64,000 nt of DNA from Pseudomonadota bacterium. Lineage in GTDB: Bacteria; Pseudomonadota; Gammaproteobacteria; Competibacterales; Competibacteraceae. Location: positions 1 through 64,000 of the forward strand of contig JAKLIY010000004.1 in NCBI GenBank assembly GCA_022709365.1. Reading direction: 5' to 3'. Shown here in pieces: positions 19,948-29,292 of the stretch; within the stretch, counting starts at the first letter, position 1, and every line of letters begins with the position of its first letter. Under the pieces are notes generated by a model that was given only the letters and a program-made list of their open reading frames with translations, was not told where the DNA came from and did no database searches. Position numbers and translations under genes: made by a program.

Positions 19948-20928
19948 GTGGTAATGGCGCTTCGAATTTTGCTGCTGGGCAAACGCGGTAGTCTGGTGTT
20001 ATGGCTGGAAAATTTAGCTCGGGCTTGCACTGGATTAGGTCATTCCGCCCGAATTTTCGCTATCAATGGCGATACCTGGAATTCGCGGTTGCGGGCTAAA
20101 TGGCAGGGACGGCGTGCGGCGACGGCGGATTGGATGCTGGCCCGTTTCGAGCGAACGCTGGTCGATTTTCGCCCGGACTTGGTGATCGTGGCGGGGGTGT
20201 TTGGCGTTCCGCTGGACTATTACCGGATTCTGCACGGGGCTGCCCAACAACCGTGGATCGCCGGCATGGTGGGGGATCGCTTTCCGACCGACAGCCGGGA
20301 GCGGGCGGATCATTGCAACCGGCTGTATTTCACCGATACCCGCTTTTTCCAGGACGCCGAGCAGGCCGGATTCACTGCGCCCAGTGGTTATCTGCCGTTG
20401 GCGGTAGACCCGGAACAGTTCCGTCCGGGCCTTGCGTCCCGTAATACCGAGTTACTGTTTGTCGCCAGCCGCACCGCTTACCGTGAATCGGTGGTACGCA
20501 GTTTGCTAGAACCCGCACGAGTCATTGGCACCGACTGGAGCGGTCTGGCCAGCATGGGTTTCCATCCGGTGTCGAATCGCAAGATCAGTCGCCGGGCGCT
20601 GATTCGGTTGTACCAGCAGCATCAGGCGGTGCTCAACGTTCGCAACGAGGCGAATGTGGAGCATGGCTTGAATCAGCGCAGCTTTGAACCGCTGGCCTGC
20701 GGGGCGGTGGTGCTGAACGATGATCTGGCGGATGTGCCATTGTGCTTTGAGCCGGGCCGGGAGATTCTGGTTTACCGGGATGCCGATGAGTTGAATGCGC
20801 TGGCAGGCCGGTTGCGCCGGGAACCGGCATTCGCCGTAAAAATCGCCGAGGCGGGCCGACGGCGGGTACTGGCGGAACATACCTACACGCATCGCGTGAA
20901 AACAATTCTCATTGAAGGGGGATTATGA
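19948..20928 (+). CDS. CgeB-family glycosyltransferase
   Basis: A GT-B fold protein of 326 residues. The N-terminal half (LRILLLGKRGSLVLWLENL) is the CgeB/DUF3880 domain. The C-terminal half holds the Glyco_trans_1_2 pattern VLNVRNEANVEHGLNQRSFE, ACGAVVLNDDLADVP and EILVYRDADEL. The start is either the GTG at 19948 or the ATG at 19954. It precedes the ATP-grasp operon by 53 bases on the same strand, so a sugar transfer to that operon's product is a reasonable guess, but substrate and donor are unknown. Confidence 0.85.
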   Translation: MVMALRILLLGKRGSLVLWLENLARACTGLGHSARIFAINGDTWNSRLRAKWQGRRAATADWMLARFERTLVDFRPDLVIVAGVFGVPLDYYRILHGAAQQPWIAGMVGDRFPTDSRERADHCNRLYFTDTRFFQDAEQAGFTAPSGYLPLAVDPEQFRPGLASRNTELLFVASRTAYRESVVRSLLEPARVIGTDWSGLASMGFHPVSNRKISRRALIRLYQQHQAVLNVRNEANVEHGLNQRSFEPLACGAVVLNDDLADVPLCFEPGREILVYRDADELNALAGRLRREPAFAVKIAEAGRRRVLAEHTYTHRVKTILIEGGL

Positions 20929-20981
20929 GTACAGTGAAGCAGGAGAAGCCTAATGCATATGGATAGGGAGCTTGAATAATC

Positions 20982-22037
20982 ATGACCTTACGTTTTTTGC
21001 TGACTCGCGGCCTGTCCAATGTGCGCGACGCTATCGAGCTGATCCATCAGGCCATGGCGCCGGGCGAGTTTCATCTGGGCGCAACCTACTTCACCGAAGA
21101 TACGCCCTTGCGCGGAGTGGCCGATTCCTTCTATCTGGAGCCAGCCAACGCCGATGCGGAAAGTTATGTCGAATGGCTATTGGACCTGTGCCGGACGCAG
21201 GATTTTCAGTGGATTTGGCCGCAGAGCCGCTGGTCGTTGTGGTTGCAGACGCAGGATCGCTTCGCGGCTGCCGGTATTCGCTTGATCCTGCCTTGCCCGG
21301 ATGCCGAGACGCTGGCGGCGTTGCAGGACAAGGCGCGCGCCAACGCCCGGCTGGAAGCCGCACCCTTGCCCCGGAGCTGGTCGATTGCGACCGCCGAGGA
21401 ATTCCGGGCGGCGCTGGCGGCGCTGGGCGACGGAGCGCAGCGCGTGTGCATTAAGCCGGTGCAGTCGATTTATGGACTGGGCTTTCGGCTGATCGACGAC
21501 GCCAAGCGCCCGCTGGATCGGTTGCTGAACAATGACTGCTTCACCGTCGGCAGCGCTGAATTCGCCGCCCTGCTGGAAACTGCTGGCGGGCAACGCCCAT
21601 TTCTGGCGATGGAATATCTGGCGGGCGATGAGCGCTCCATGGATTGCCTGGCGCAGGATGGGCGGTTGGTTCGGGCGGTCATCCGCCGCAAGCCCACCGC
21701 CGCGCAAGGTCGCTGGCAACTGATTGAAAATGATGCCGAAGGGTGGGCCATCGCCGCGCAGGTCGTGGCCGAATTCCGCTTGAATGGATTGATCAACGTA
21801 CAGACCCGCGAGCGGCTGCATCCGGACGGTCGTCGCGAGCAATGCTTTCTGGAGGCGAATCCGCGCATGGCGGGAGGTATTCATATGGCGTGTCAGGCCG
21901 GATTGAATCTGCCGTACTGGGGGTTGCGACTGGCTGCGGGAACGGTCAAGGTGGCGGACATTCCCTGGCCGGCGGCCGGGGTGCGGGTGACCAAGATCGA
22001 GCAGGCGGTCGTGCTGGCTCGGGGAGTCAGCGCATGA
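20982..22037 (+). CDS. ATP-grasp ligase of a Ter-type biosynthetic operon
   Basis: A 351-residue ATP-grasp enzyme that should join a carboxylate to an amine or similar nucleophile via an acyl phosphate. Visible features are the nucleotide-binding lysine in RVCIKPVQSIYGLGF, FLAMEYLAGDERSMD, and the metal site in CFLEANPRMAGGIHMA. Related proteins occur in the nucleoside-like metabolite module described for tellurium-resistance loci by comparative genomics. Its stop overlaps the next start (ATGA). The real substrate is unknown. Confidence 0.82.
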   Translation: MTLRFLLTRGLSNVRDAIELIHQAMAPGEFHLGATYFTEDTPLRGVADSFYLEPANADAESYVEWLLDLCRTQDFQWIWPQSRWSLWLQTQDRFAAAGIRLILPCPDAETLAALQDKARANARLEAAPLPRSWSIATAEEFRAALAALGDGAQRVCIKPVQSIYGLGFRLIDDAKRPLDRLLNNDCFTVGSAEFAALLETAGGQRPFLAMEYLAGDERSMDCLAQDGRLVRAVIRRKPTAAQGRWQLIENDAEGWAIAAQVVAEFRLNGLINVQTRERLHPDGRREQCFLEANPRMAGGIHMACQAGLNLPYWGLRLAAGTVKVADIPWPAAGVRVTKIEQAVVLARGVSA

Positions 22038-23167
22038 GGATCGTGCAAGCGCCGATCCAGGCCGGTCGTTTGAGCTTGACGCTCCGCCGCGAGGAATGGC
22101 CGCTAGAAGCGTGCGTGACCTATGCGACTCGCCAGAACCCCCGGCGGCTGTATCTGTTTGTCAGCAAGGTGCTGGGCAAGCACTGGCCGGTGCGGCCAAG
22201 CGTGATGCGCGAGGTTCATCAGCGGCTGGCGGCGAAAATCGCCAACTTGCCCGGCCCGTTGCTGGTCATCGGCATGGCGGAGACGGCGACAGCTCTGGGG
22301 CGCGGCGTGGCCGAAGAAGCGGCGCTACGGGCCGGGCGGGACGATGTGCTGTATGTGCAGACCACCCGTTGCCGGTTATCGCGACCGCTGGCGTTTGAGT
22401 TTGATGAGTCCCACAGCCATGCGCCCGATCATGCGGTGTACCTGCCGGACTCGGCGTTGCAGCCCCTGTTTCAGGCGGCGCGTAGCCTGGTGCTGGTGGA
22501 TGATGAAATTTCTACCGGTCGCACGTTGCTGGAATTGGCCAAGGCGTATCTGCGCCTCAATCCCCAGGTGGAGCAGGTCGCTTTTGCGAGCATTACCTGC
22601 TGGTTGGACGAAGCGCGGCAACGGGAACTGGCGATTGAGTTGGAACGATCCCTGACCTTCCCGGCGCTGATCGAAGGGGAATTCGATTTCACCGCCGATC
22701 CGCAATTTCCGCCTCCGGCGCTGCCGGTGACTGTCGCTGATTCCAATGCCGCGCAGGACGCTATTGCGACGGACCCGGCCCGCACCGGGGTAATCGCCGG
22801 ACGATGGACGCATCCCGGCGCGCTCTGGGAAAGGGTGAGGGCGTCAGAACGCCCGCTGACGGTCATCGGCACCGGCGAATATGCTTATACCCCGTTTCGC
22901 TTGGCCCTGGCGTTAGAAGAGCAAGGCTGCGATGTGCGCTATCAATCCACCACGCGCTCGCCGATTCTGGTCGGCGACGCGATTACCCGCCGTTGGGAAT
23001 TTCCCGATCATCAGGGCGACGGGATTGCCAACTATCTCTATAACCTCGACCCGGAGCGGTTGCCGGTGGTGATCTATGAACATCCCGCCCTCCAAGCCGC
23101 GCATTCGCTGGCGCATGATCTGGGGGGACTGGCGTTTGCCGTGGAGGAACCATGCCGCGCATCGTAA
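22034..23167 (+). CDS. phosphoribosyltransferase with TRSP domain (Ter-type operon)
   Basis: I take the ATG at 22034, which overlaps the previous stop, giving 377 residues; the open frame extends upstream only as a shadow. The first half is a type I PRTase with the PRPP loop SLVLVDDEISTGRTLLEL. The second half, from about residue 230, has the TRSP features DPARTGVIAG and VIGTGEYAYTPFRLALALEE. In the Ter module this enzyme is predicted to build a ribosylated or nucleoside-like product. It overlaps the HAD gene by 16 bases. Confidence 0.85.
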   Translation: MRIVQAPIQAGRLSLTLRREEWPLEACVTYATRQNPRRLYLFVSKVLGKHWPVRPSVMREVHQRLAAKIANLPGPLLVIGMAETATALGRGVAEEAALRAGRDDVLYVQTTRCRLSRPLAFEFDESHSHAPDHAVYLPDSALQPLFQAARSLVLVDDEISTGRTLLELAKAYLRLNPQVEQVAFASITCWLDEARQRELAIELERSLTFPALIEGEFDFTADPQFPPPALPVTVADSNAAQDAIATDPARTGVIAGRWTHPGALWERVRASERPLTVIGTGEYAYTPFRLALALEEQGCDVRYQSTTRSPILVGDAITRRWEFPDHQGDGIANYLYNLDPERLPVVIYEHPALQAAHSLAHDLGGLAFAVEEPCRAS

Positions 23168-23973
23168 TTTTTCTCGATCTGGACGACACGATTCTGCAAA
23201 CCGCGCCCAAGTGTCCAGCGGACGAGCCGCTGACGCCCGCCGCTTTCAATCGCGCTGGCGAGGCGCTATCGTTCATGACCCGAGCGCAACAGCGCTTGCT
23301 GGCGTTCTGGCTGGAGCAGGGCGTGGTGATTCCCGTCACGGGCCGCACGGACGATGCCTTGGCGCGAGTGGCGATTAATTTTACGTCCTGGCGGATTACC
23401 CATCATGGCGCGGTGATCCGCCGCGCCGACGGGTCGTTGCCGACCTGGTGGTATACCGAGGTGCGTCCGATGTTGGTCGCGACGCAGCCCTTGTTGTGGG
23501 GGCTTTCCGCCCGGTTGAGCGCTGAGGCGACGGGCCAGTACCGGGTCAGCAATCATTCGGTCGATGAGTGGTTGACCTATATCTCGGTGAAGACCGACGA
23601 TGATGGCGCGGCGTTAACCCGGTTGCGGGAGCGACTGGAAAGCATCGGGCTGCCGCCGGAGCTGGCGCTGCATTGCAACGGCAACAATCTGGCGTTGACC
23701 GTGCGGGGCGCGCAGAAGCACGATGCGGTGCGGCGGGTGACGGCGGAACTGGAGCAGGAAGGGCCACTGGTGACCATCGGCGCCGGCGACAGCCTTACCG
23801 ACCTGCCGTTCATGCGCATCTGCGATTTCGCCCTGACGCCCCGGGACAGCCAGATTCAGCGTGAAACCTGGGAGGACAGCACTCGTCCACCGCAGCCGCT
23901 CCCGCGAGGAGAGGGGGAGTTTATCAAGGGTGCCCCCTCCCCCCTGGTGGGGGAGGGTGGGGGGATATGCTAA
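23152..23973 (+). CDS. HAD-superfamily hydrolase (Ter-type operon) with a repeat-derived C-terminus
   Basis: The HAD core is complete: motif I FLDLDDTIL with the nucleophile Asp, motif II VTGRT, the lysine of motif III, and motif IV GAGDSLTDLPFM. It probably removes a phosphate from the pathway intermediate. The core ends near residue 243. The last 25 or so residues (rich in P, G, E, L) are encoded by a copy of the dispersed CCCTCTCCC palindrome, so the natural C-terminus has been replaced. The stop still overlaps the next start by seven bases. Confidence 0.85.
   Translation: MPRIVIFLDLDDTILQTAPKCPADEPLTPAAFNRAGEALSFMTRAQQRLLAFWLEQGVVIPVTGRTDDALARVAINFTSWRITHHGAVIRRADGSLPTWWYTEVRPMLVATQPLLWGLSARLSAEATGQYRVSNHSVDEWLTYISVKTDDDGAALTRLRERLESIGLPPELALHCNGNNLALTVRGAQKHDAVRRVTAELEQEGPLVTIGAGDSLTDLPFMRICDFALTPRDSQIQRETWEDSTRPPQPLPRGEGEFIKGAPSPLVGEGGGIC
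23897..23966. repeat. dispersed palindromic repeat inside the HAD coding sequence, copy 2
   Basis: Two hairpin halves, CGCTCCCGCGAGGAGAGGGG and CCCCCTCCCCCCTGGTGGGG, match the repeat found between genes elsewhere in the window. Here it is read in frame as the tail of the HAD protein. Confidence 0.6.
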
Positions 23974-25052
23974 CCTCGTTCACCGGCAGTTACCCGCCGG
24001 AAGACGCTGTGTTCCTGCTCAAGCCGATGCGCTTGGAAACCGTGGACGTGGCGGCCAAGGAGCGACTGATTCAATCCGGCCAGCGCCATTACAGCGAGAT
24101 GCTGACCCCGGAACAAGCGCCAGGACCGCGTTATCTGGAGCTGTTCGAGGCGCTGACCGAGCGGTATGCGGCGCGGCTGGCGGCGGAGATCATGGCGCTG
24201 GCCCGTCATCTGGCGACGACCCGGCCCCGGCAAATCACCGTTGTGTCGCTGGCGCGGGCCGGTACGCCGGTTGGCGCGTTGTTAGCGCGCGCCCTGCGTC
24301 GGTTGGGACGTTCGGACGTTCGCCACTACTCCATCTCGGTCATCCGTGACCGGGGCCTTGACGAGAACGCCCTGGCGTTCATGCTGCGCCATGAACAGCG
24401 CGATCCCGCTGGACTGGCTTTTGTCGATGGCTGGACCGCCAAGGGCGTCATTACCGAAGAATTGCGTCGCGCCCTGCAGCACTGGAACGCCCGCCAGCCC
24501 GAACAACTCGATGCGGCGCTATATGTCGTTTCTGATATTGGCGGCACGGCAGATGTGGCGGCGACCTATGACGACTACGCCATTCCCAGCGGCATCCTCA
24601 ACGCTACAGTATCGGGGTTGACCAGCCGGTCGATTCTCAACGCCGCTATCGGCCCGGAGGATTTTCACGGTTGCGTGTTTTACGCGGAATTTGCGCCGCA
24701 CGACCGTTCCGTCTGGTTTCTCGACCGGGTGGCCGAACACTTTAAAACGGTCGAATCAGGGTCGGTGCGTAGCGACCCTGACGAGCAACAGGAGCGGCGA
24801 CAGGCGATGCAGGAGTTTCTGACCCGCCTGCACCGTCATTATCGAATCAGCGACCGCAATTTCGTCAAGCCGGGCGTGGCCGAAGCGACCCGGGTGTTGT
24901 TGCGTCGCGTCCCTGGACTCCTGTTGTTGAAGGACCCCGCGCATCCTGATGTGGCGCATTTGCATTGGCTGGTCGGGGAAAAGCAGGTTCCCGTGGTCAT
25001 CGACCCGGCGATGCCGATTCAAGCCGCCGCCCTCATCAAGGAGTTGTCATGA
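23967..25052 (+). CDS. StiP-type PRTase/PELOTA protein (Ter-type operon)
   Basis: A 361-residue protein of the family named cysteine protease StiP in databases. Comparative work reads it as a PRTase fused to a PELOTA-like RNA-binding domain. Motifs include GSYPPEDAVFLLKP at the start, VVSLARAGTPVGALLAR, HYSISVIRDRGLDENAL and FVDGWTAKGVIT, the last being the PRPP-loop equivalent. The C-terminal quarter (VTRVLLRR-like, LHWLVGEKQVPV) is probably the PELOTA part. It overlaps both neighbours. Confidence 0.85.
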   Translation: MLTSFTGSYPPEDAVFLLKPMRLETVDVAAKERLIQSGQRHYSEMLTPEQAPGPRYLELFEALTERYAARLAAEIMALARHLATTRPRQITVVSLARAGTPVGALLARALRRLGRSDVRHYSISVIRDRGLDENALAFMLRHEQRDPAGLAFVDGWTAKGVITEELRRALQHWNARQPEQLDAALYVVSDIGGTADVAATYDDYAIPSGILNATVSGLTSRSILNAAIGPEDFHGCVFYAEFAPHDRSVWFLDRVAEHFKTVESGSVRSDPDEQQERRQAMQEFLTRLHRHYRISDRNFVKPGVAEATRVLLRRVPGLLLLKDPAHPDVAHLHWLVGEKQVPVVIDPAMPIQAAALIKELS

Positions 25053-26005
25053 GCGTTATTCCCATCGATTTTCGCACCCTGTATCCCAACGGGTCGAGCC
25101 ATGCTCATGCCGAGTCGCTGCCGGCGCTCTCGCCGACGGTGCTGGGCGCTTCGTTGTATGTGCCCGCCAGCCGCCCCGATTTGGCGGCAGTCGCTCATGG
25201 ACAAAAACGGCCCTCCATCCGGTCATTGATTTTCTGCACCGAAGATGCGTTACACGAACGGGATTTGGACACGGCACTAAATCGACTGGCGGCGCTGTTG
25301 CCGGCGCTGGATGTCGGGCCATCGCTCCGGTTCATTCGTCCCCGCACCCCGGCGGTATTGCGGCGCTTGTTGCGCATGGACGGCATTGAGCGGATTCAGG
25401 GCTTTGTGTTGCCCAAGATTGGCTCGCGAACCCTGAGCGACTGGTTACGGGTTTGGGATGATTGCCACGGACATTGGCTATTGCCGATTCTGGAGACCGC
25501 TGAGACCTTTGATCGCCGCCAGATGGAGCTGCTACGCGACCGATTGGAAGACAACGGGTTGCGGGAGCGGGTGTTGGGCCTGCGCATCGGCGGCAACGAT
25601 CTGTTGAACTTGCTGGGGATTCGCCGGGCGCGCGGCGCGACGATCTACGATACGCCGTTGCGCGGGGTGATCGCTGATCTGGTTTGCATCTTCCATCCCG
25701 CTGGCTATCGGTTGAGCGCCCCGGTGTTTGAGCGGCTGGATACGCCGGAGGTGCTGGCCCGCGAAGTCGAGGCCGATCTCCAGCATGGTCTGGTCGGCAA
25801 AACCGCTATTCACCCGATCCAGATTCCGGTGATTGAGGACCTCTACCGCGTTTCCCGCGAAGATTACGACCTGGCGGCGGCGGTGTTGGCCCCGGAAGCA
25901 GCGGCAGTATTCAAGCTGCACGGGACGTTTTGCGAACCGGCCACCCATCACCACTGGGCCGCCGGGGTGCTGGAGCGGGCGCGGGTATTCGGCGTGGCCG
26001 GGTAG
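25049..26005 (+). CDS. HpcH/HpaI aldolase, citrate-lyase-beta-like (Ter-type operon)
   Basis: A TIM-barrel C-C lyase of 318 residues starting at the ATG at 25049, which overlaps the previous stop. It has FIRPRTPAVLRRLL, the metal ligand region in LPILETAETFD, RIGGNDLLNLLGIRR and GLVGKTAIHPIQIPVIE. This CitE-like protein is the usual last partner of the ATP-grasp, PRTase and HAD genes in Ter loci. Five genes in a row with overlapping ends strongly suggest one pathway. Confidence 0.87.
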   Translation: MSVIPIDFRTLYPNGSSHAHAESLPALSPTVLGASLYVPASRPDLAAVAHGQKRPSIRSLIFCTEDALHERDLDTALNRLAALLPALDVGPSLRFIRPRTPAVLRRLLRMDGIERIQGFVLPKIGSRTLSDWLRVWDDCHGHWLLPILETAETFDRRQMELLRDRLEDNGLRERVLGLRIGGNDLLNLLGIRRARGATIYDTPLRGVIADLVCIFHPAGYRLSAPVFERLDTPEVLAREVEADLQHGLVGKTAIHPIQIPVIEDLYRVSREDYDLAAAVLAPEAAAVFKLHGTFCEPATHHHWAAGVLERARVFGVAG

Positions 26006-26006
26006 G

Positions 26007-27290
26007 TTAATGCAAGCGTTCCACTGCCTTGGGCAAATCAGCGGCGGTTGCTGCCCGTAGACTCCGCCCGCTCTCCGCGTACAGTAACCGGCCCGGATGC
26101 AGCACCTGCCGTTCCGCGCCCTGTTCCGCGCATCGTTGCACCAGGCGGTCGATAATCACGTTCAAGCCCTGCGGCTGTAGCGGATAGTGATGCTCCAGCC
26201 GCAGCAACTGACCGTCCGCGTCGGTGCTCATCACGGTGTAGGCTAGCGTTCCCAGCTCCGCATCGGCGTGATGAGTAATCGTTATTTGCCGCTCTGGAGT
26301 TTCGCGGTCGTTCTGGAAAATCGCCTCGACCAGATAATCGCCGGACAGGCAGGGAATTTCCCGCAGCGCCGCCTTGGCAGCTTCACCCGCCGTCGCCAAC
26401 GTTTCTTCCAGTTGCGGATTGGCCAACACCCAGCGCACATGCAACCCATACGCCTCCAGTGCCATGGCGTATTGCCGTTGCAACCGCGCCCAGCGCTGAT
26501 AACCCGCGCCGAGTTCCGCCGCCGGCAGTGTTCGACCTGGCCCGAACTGCGCCCAGTCGTCGAAAGTGTAAAACAAGGTATGGGCGTGATCGCCGGCGAC
26601 CAGAAAGCGGTTGCCGCCTTCCAGGGTGACGGCGCGGACGCCGGGGCGTTGAAACCAGGCGTGTTCCAGCAGATCCCACAAGGGCAACAGGCCGTTGCCT
26701 TCCAGTTGTACTCGCAACAGGGCGCACAGATCGCCGAGGGTGGCGAAAGACAGATTCAACGCGGTCACACCGAACGCCTGTTGCACGGCTTCGCGAGTCG
26801 CCAGCGAGGCTTCGCCATTTTGCAGCAGGCCATCCTCCATTACCCGCGCCACCCGGCCCAGCGCCTCGCGAGGACCGACCAGGCAGAAGGGCAACAGCAG
26901 CAGGGGGCCGGAACCCGGTCGGCGCTGGGGATCGAGGGCGGCGACGGGTAAATAACCACTGTCTGAACCGAGAGCGATGACCGACGGGGTAAAGCCGCCT
27001 TGCAGGCTGCGGCGATACAGATCAGCGAGCGCTTCGATCAACGGGAAGCCGGGCTGGAGAATCTCGGTTTGGTCGTATAAAGCGCCAGGCAGGATCAGAC
27101 CCAGTTGCTCGATGCCGTCCAGGATCAGGTTTAAATCCTTGGCCAGATGACCCGCTAGGGCGGCGGCGGCGGCGACGCTGAGCGGGGGTGGCGGAATGCC
27201 GGCGGGGTCGGCCTCCTGCGAGTCGAGTTCAACAGCCAGCAGGCCAGCGTAATGACCAAGGGTGGAAACGGCGATGTCGTTGATAGCCAC
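26007..27290 (-). CDS. conserved-looking protein of unknown function
   Basis: I do not recognise this protein. It is convergent with the Ter-type operon and ends one base after the aldolase stop. The open frame extends to 27464, but the first 58 codons look non-coding, so I favour the GTG at 27290 (VAINDIAVSTLGHYAGLLAV), giving 427 residues. It is rich in Leu and Ala, soluble, and has no metal-binding or nucleotide-binding motif I can name. A middle segment, LEGGNRFLVAGDHAHTLFYT, looks like a small sensory beta-domain. Roadblock- or Tcp-like signalling is a guess only. Confidence 0.6.
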   Translation of the reverse strand: MAINDIAVSTLGHYAGLLAVELDSQEADPAGIPPPPLSVAAAAALAGHLAKDLNLILDGIEQLGLILPGALYDQTEILQPGFPLIEALADLYRRSLQGGFTPSVIALGSDSGYLPVAALDPQRRPGSGPLLLLPFCLVGPREALGRVARVMEDGLLQNGEASLATREAVQQAFGVTALNLSFATLGDLCALLRVQLEGNGLLPLWDLLEHAWFQRPGVRAVTLEGGNRFLVAGDHAHTLFYTFDDWAQFGPGRTLPAAELGAGYQRWARLQRQYAMALEAYGLHVRWVLANPQLEETLATAGEAAKAALREIPCLSGDYLVEAIFQNDRETPERQITITHHADAELGTLAYTVMSTDADGQLLRLEHHYPLQPQGLNVIIDRLVQRCAEQGAERQVLHPGRLLYAESGRSLRAATAADLPKAVERLH

Positions 27291-27567
27291 GGCGAATCTC
27301 TTGAGCGCCGCGCCTGGAGGGGCGGACGGTGAACGGGAAGGGTGAAAGCAGGCATTATAGGATGGACGGACAGACTGGACGCAACTGACGGTAAGATGAT
27401 GTTTTAGCAGCCCGTTGCTGCTCGACGGTTCGCCCCGGAAATTTTTGCTGTTGATCACGCTCAAAGCCGTGTGCTTACGGCGATTTCAGCCTAAACTTTG
27501 CGCCTAGAGCCTTACTCATTTCAGGGTTTTTGTAAAAACTCGCTACCACCACTTATGAGGTCACCCG

Positions 27568-29289
27568 ATGTCGGCATCGATCCAGAATCCCGCAGAACAG
27601 TTGCAGCAAGCCGCTCTGGCCCTGGACGCGGTTCAAAAGGCACTTGATTACTCTTTGGCGGATTTGAAAGAACGCTCCCAGAAAGCCGATGGCAAAATTT
27701 CCGCCGCGCTGCTCGACCAGCATCAACTGGTGAGCTATGACCTGTCGCTGTCCTGTGCGGAAGTGACCGGCGCCCGCTTTGCCCTGGACTACGCCCAACG
27801 GGCGCGGAACGCGGGTGGCGGTTCCGCCAGCGAACTCACTTTGGAAGAGCGCTTTGCTCTGCTGTTCTCGGCGGAAGCGCTGCAAGGCGTGCGCAATCGC
27901 CTGAGTTCCCGACCCGCTGATTTCGGACTGAATGATAATTGGTTAAGTGCGACCGTCGATCATGCCGCCGTGCGGCAATTTTGCGTGGCGCAGTTGGCCG
28001 CTGAGCGGGTGGCGGAACTGGGGCAATTGATGCGCGCCCAGGATGGCGTCACTGGCGCTTATCTGTTGGACGATCATCACGAGATGATGCGCGAAACCTT
28101 CCGCCGCGTCGCTGAAGAAGTGGTGATGCCGCTGGCTGAGGAAATTCACCGCCACGATCTCGACATTCCCGCGGCGATCATCGATCAGGTCAAGGAACTG
28201 GGCTGTTTCGGCATTTCCATCCCGGAACGCTTCGGCGGCATCCAGAGCGATGAGCAGGAAGATAATCTGGGGATGATCGTGGTCACCGAGGAACTGACCC
28301 GTGGTTCGCTGGGCGCAGCAGGCAGTCTCATCACCCGGCCCGAAATTCTCTCCAAGGCGCTGCTCAAAGGTGGCACTGAACAGCAGAAATTGAAATGGCT
28401 GCCGCAACTGGCCTGCGGCGATCTGCTGTGCGCAGTGGCCGTGACTGAGCCGAATTACGGTTCCGACGTAGCTAACATGCGGCTGAAAGCGACGAAGACG
28501 GAAGGCGGCTGGCTGCTCAACGGCGCTAAAACCTGGTGTACCTTCGGCGGCCGCGCCGGGGTGTTGCTGATTCTGGCGCGCACCAATCCTGATCTGTCGC
28601 TGGGTCATCGTGGCCTGTCGATGTTCCTGCTGGAGAAACCGGACTATTCTGGCCATGCCTTCGAGTTCAAGCAGGATGGCGGTGGCGTATTGACCGGCAA
28701 AGCGATTTCCACCATTGGTTATCGCGGAATGCACTCGTTTGATTTGTTCTTCGACAATATTTTTGTCCCGGACGAGAATATGCTCGGCGGTCCAGAAGGT
28801 GAAGGCAAGGGTTTCTATTTCACCATGGCGGGCTTCTCGGGTGGGCGCATTCAGACGGCTGCCCGCGCGGTGGGCCTGATGCAAGCGGCTTATGAAAAGG
28901 CGCTGAGCTATTCGCAGGAGCGCATGGTGTTTGGCTATCCGATTGGCGATTATCAGTTGACCCAGGTCAAGCTGGCGCGGATGGCGACCTATTTGGCGAT
29001 TGGTCGGCAGTTCACTTATTCAGTAGGCCGACTCATGGACCAGGGCAAAGGCGATATGGAAGCCAGCATGGTCAAGTTCTTCACCTGCAAGACGGCGGAA
29101 TGGGTGACCCGCGAGGCGTTACAGATTCACGGTGGCATGGGTTACGCCGAGGAAGTGCCAGTCAGCCGTTATTTCATCGACGCTCGGGTGTTGTCGATTT
29201 TCGAAGGCGCGGAAGAAACGCTGGCGCTGAAAGTCATTACCCGTTCGCTGGTGGACAACGCCAAGCCCAAAGCCGAGGTGGAGAAGTAA
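27568..29289 (+). CDS. mcd: (2S)-methylsuccinyl-CoA dehydrogenase
   Basis: Oxidises methylsuccinyl-CoA to mesaconyl-CoA in the ethylmalonyl-CoA pathway, passing electrons to ETF. The 573 residues comprise an extra N-terminal region of about 150 residues followed by a full acyl-CoA dehydrogenase. Visible signatures are AVTEPNYGSDVANM, GAKTWCTFGGRAG and the C-terminal FAD region LQIHGGMGYAEEVPVSRYF. The long N-terminus separates Mcd from ordinary acyl-CoA dehydrogenases. A GAGGT ribosome site precedes the ATG. The mch gene follows after three bases. Confidence 0.9.
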   Translation: MSASIQNPAEQLQQAALALDAVQKALDYSLADLKERSQKADGKISAALLDQHQLVSYDLSLSCAEVTGARFALDYAQRARNAGGGSASELTLEERFALLFSAEALQGVRNRLSSRPADFGLNDNWLSATVDHAAVRQFCVAQLAAERVAELGQLMRAQDGVTGAYLLDDHHEMMRETFRRVAEEVVMPLAEEIHRHDLDIPAAIIDQVKELGCFGISIPERFGGIQSDEQEDNLGMIVVTEELTRGSLGAAGSLITRPEILSKALLKGGTEQQKLKWLPQLACGDLLCAVAVTEPNYGSDVANMRLKATKTEGGWLLNGAKTWCTFGGRAGVLLILARTNPDLSLGHRGLSMFLLEKPDYSGHAFEFKQDGGGVLTGKAISTIGYRGMHSFDLFFDNIFVPDENMLGGPEGEGKGFYFTMAGFSGGRIQTAARAVGLMQAAYEKALSYSQERMVFGYPIGDYQLTQVKLARMATYLAIGRQFTYSVGRLMDQGKGDMEASMVKFFTCKTAEWVTREALQIHGGMGYAEEVPVSRYFIDARVLSIFEGAEETLALKVITRSLVDNAKPKAEVEK

Positions 29290-29292
29290 GCC

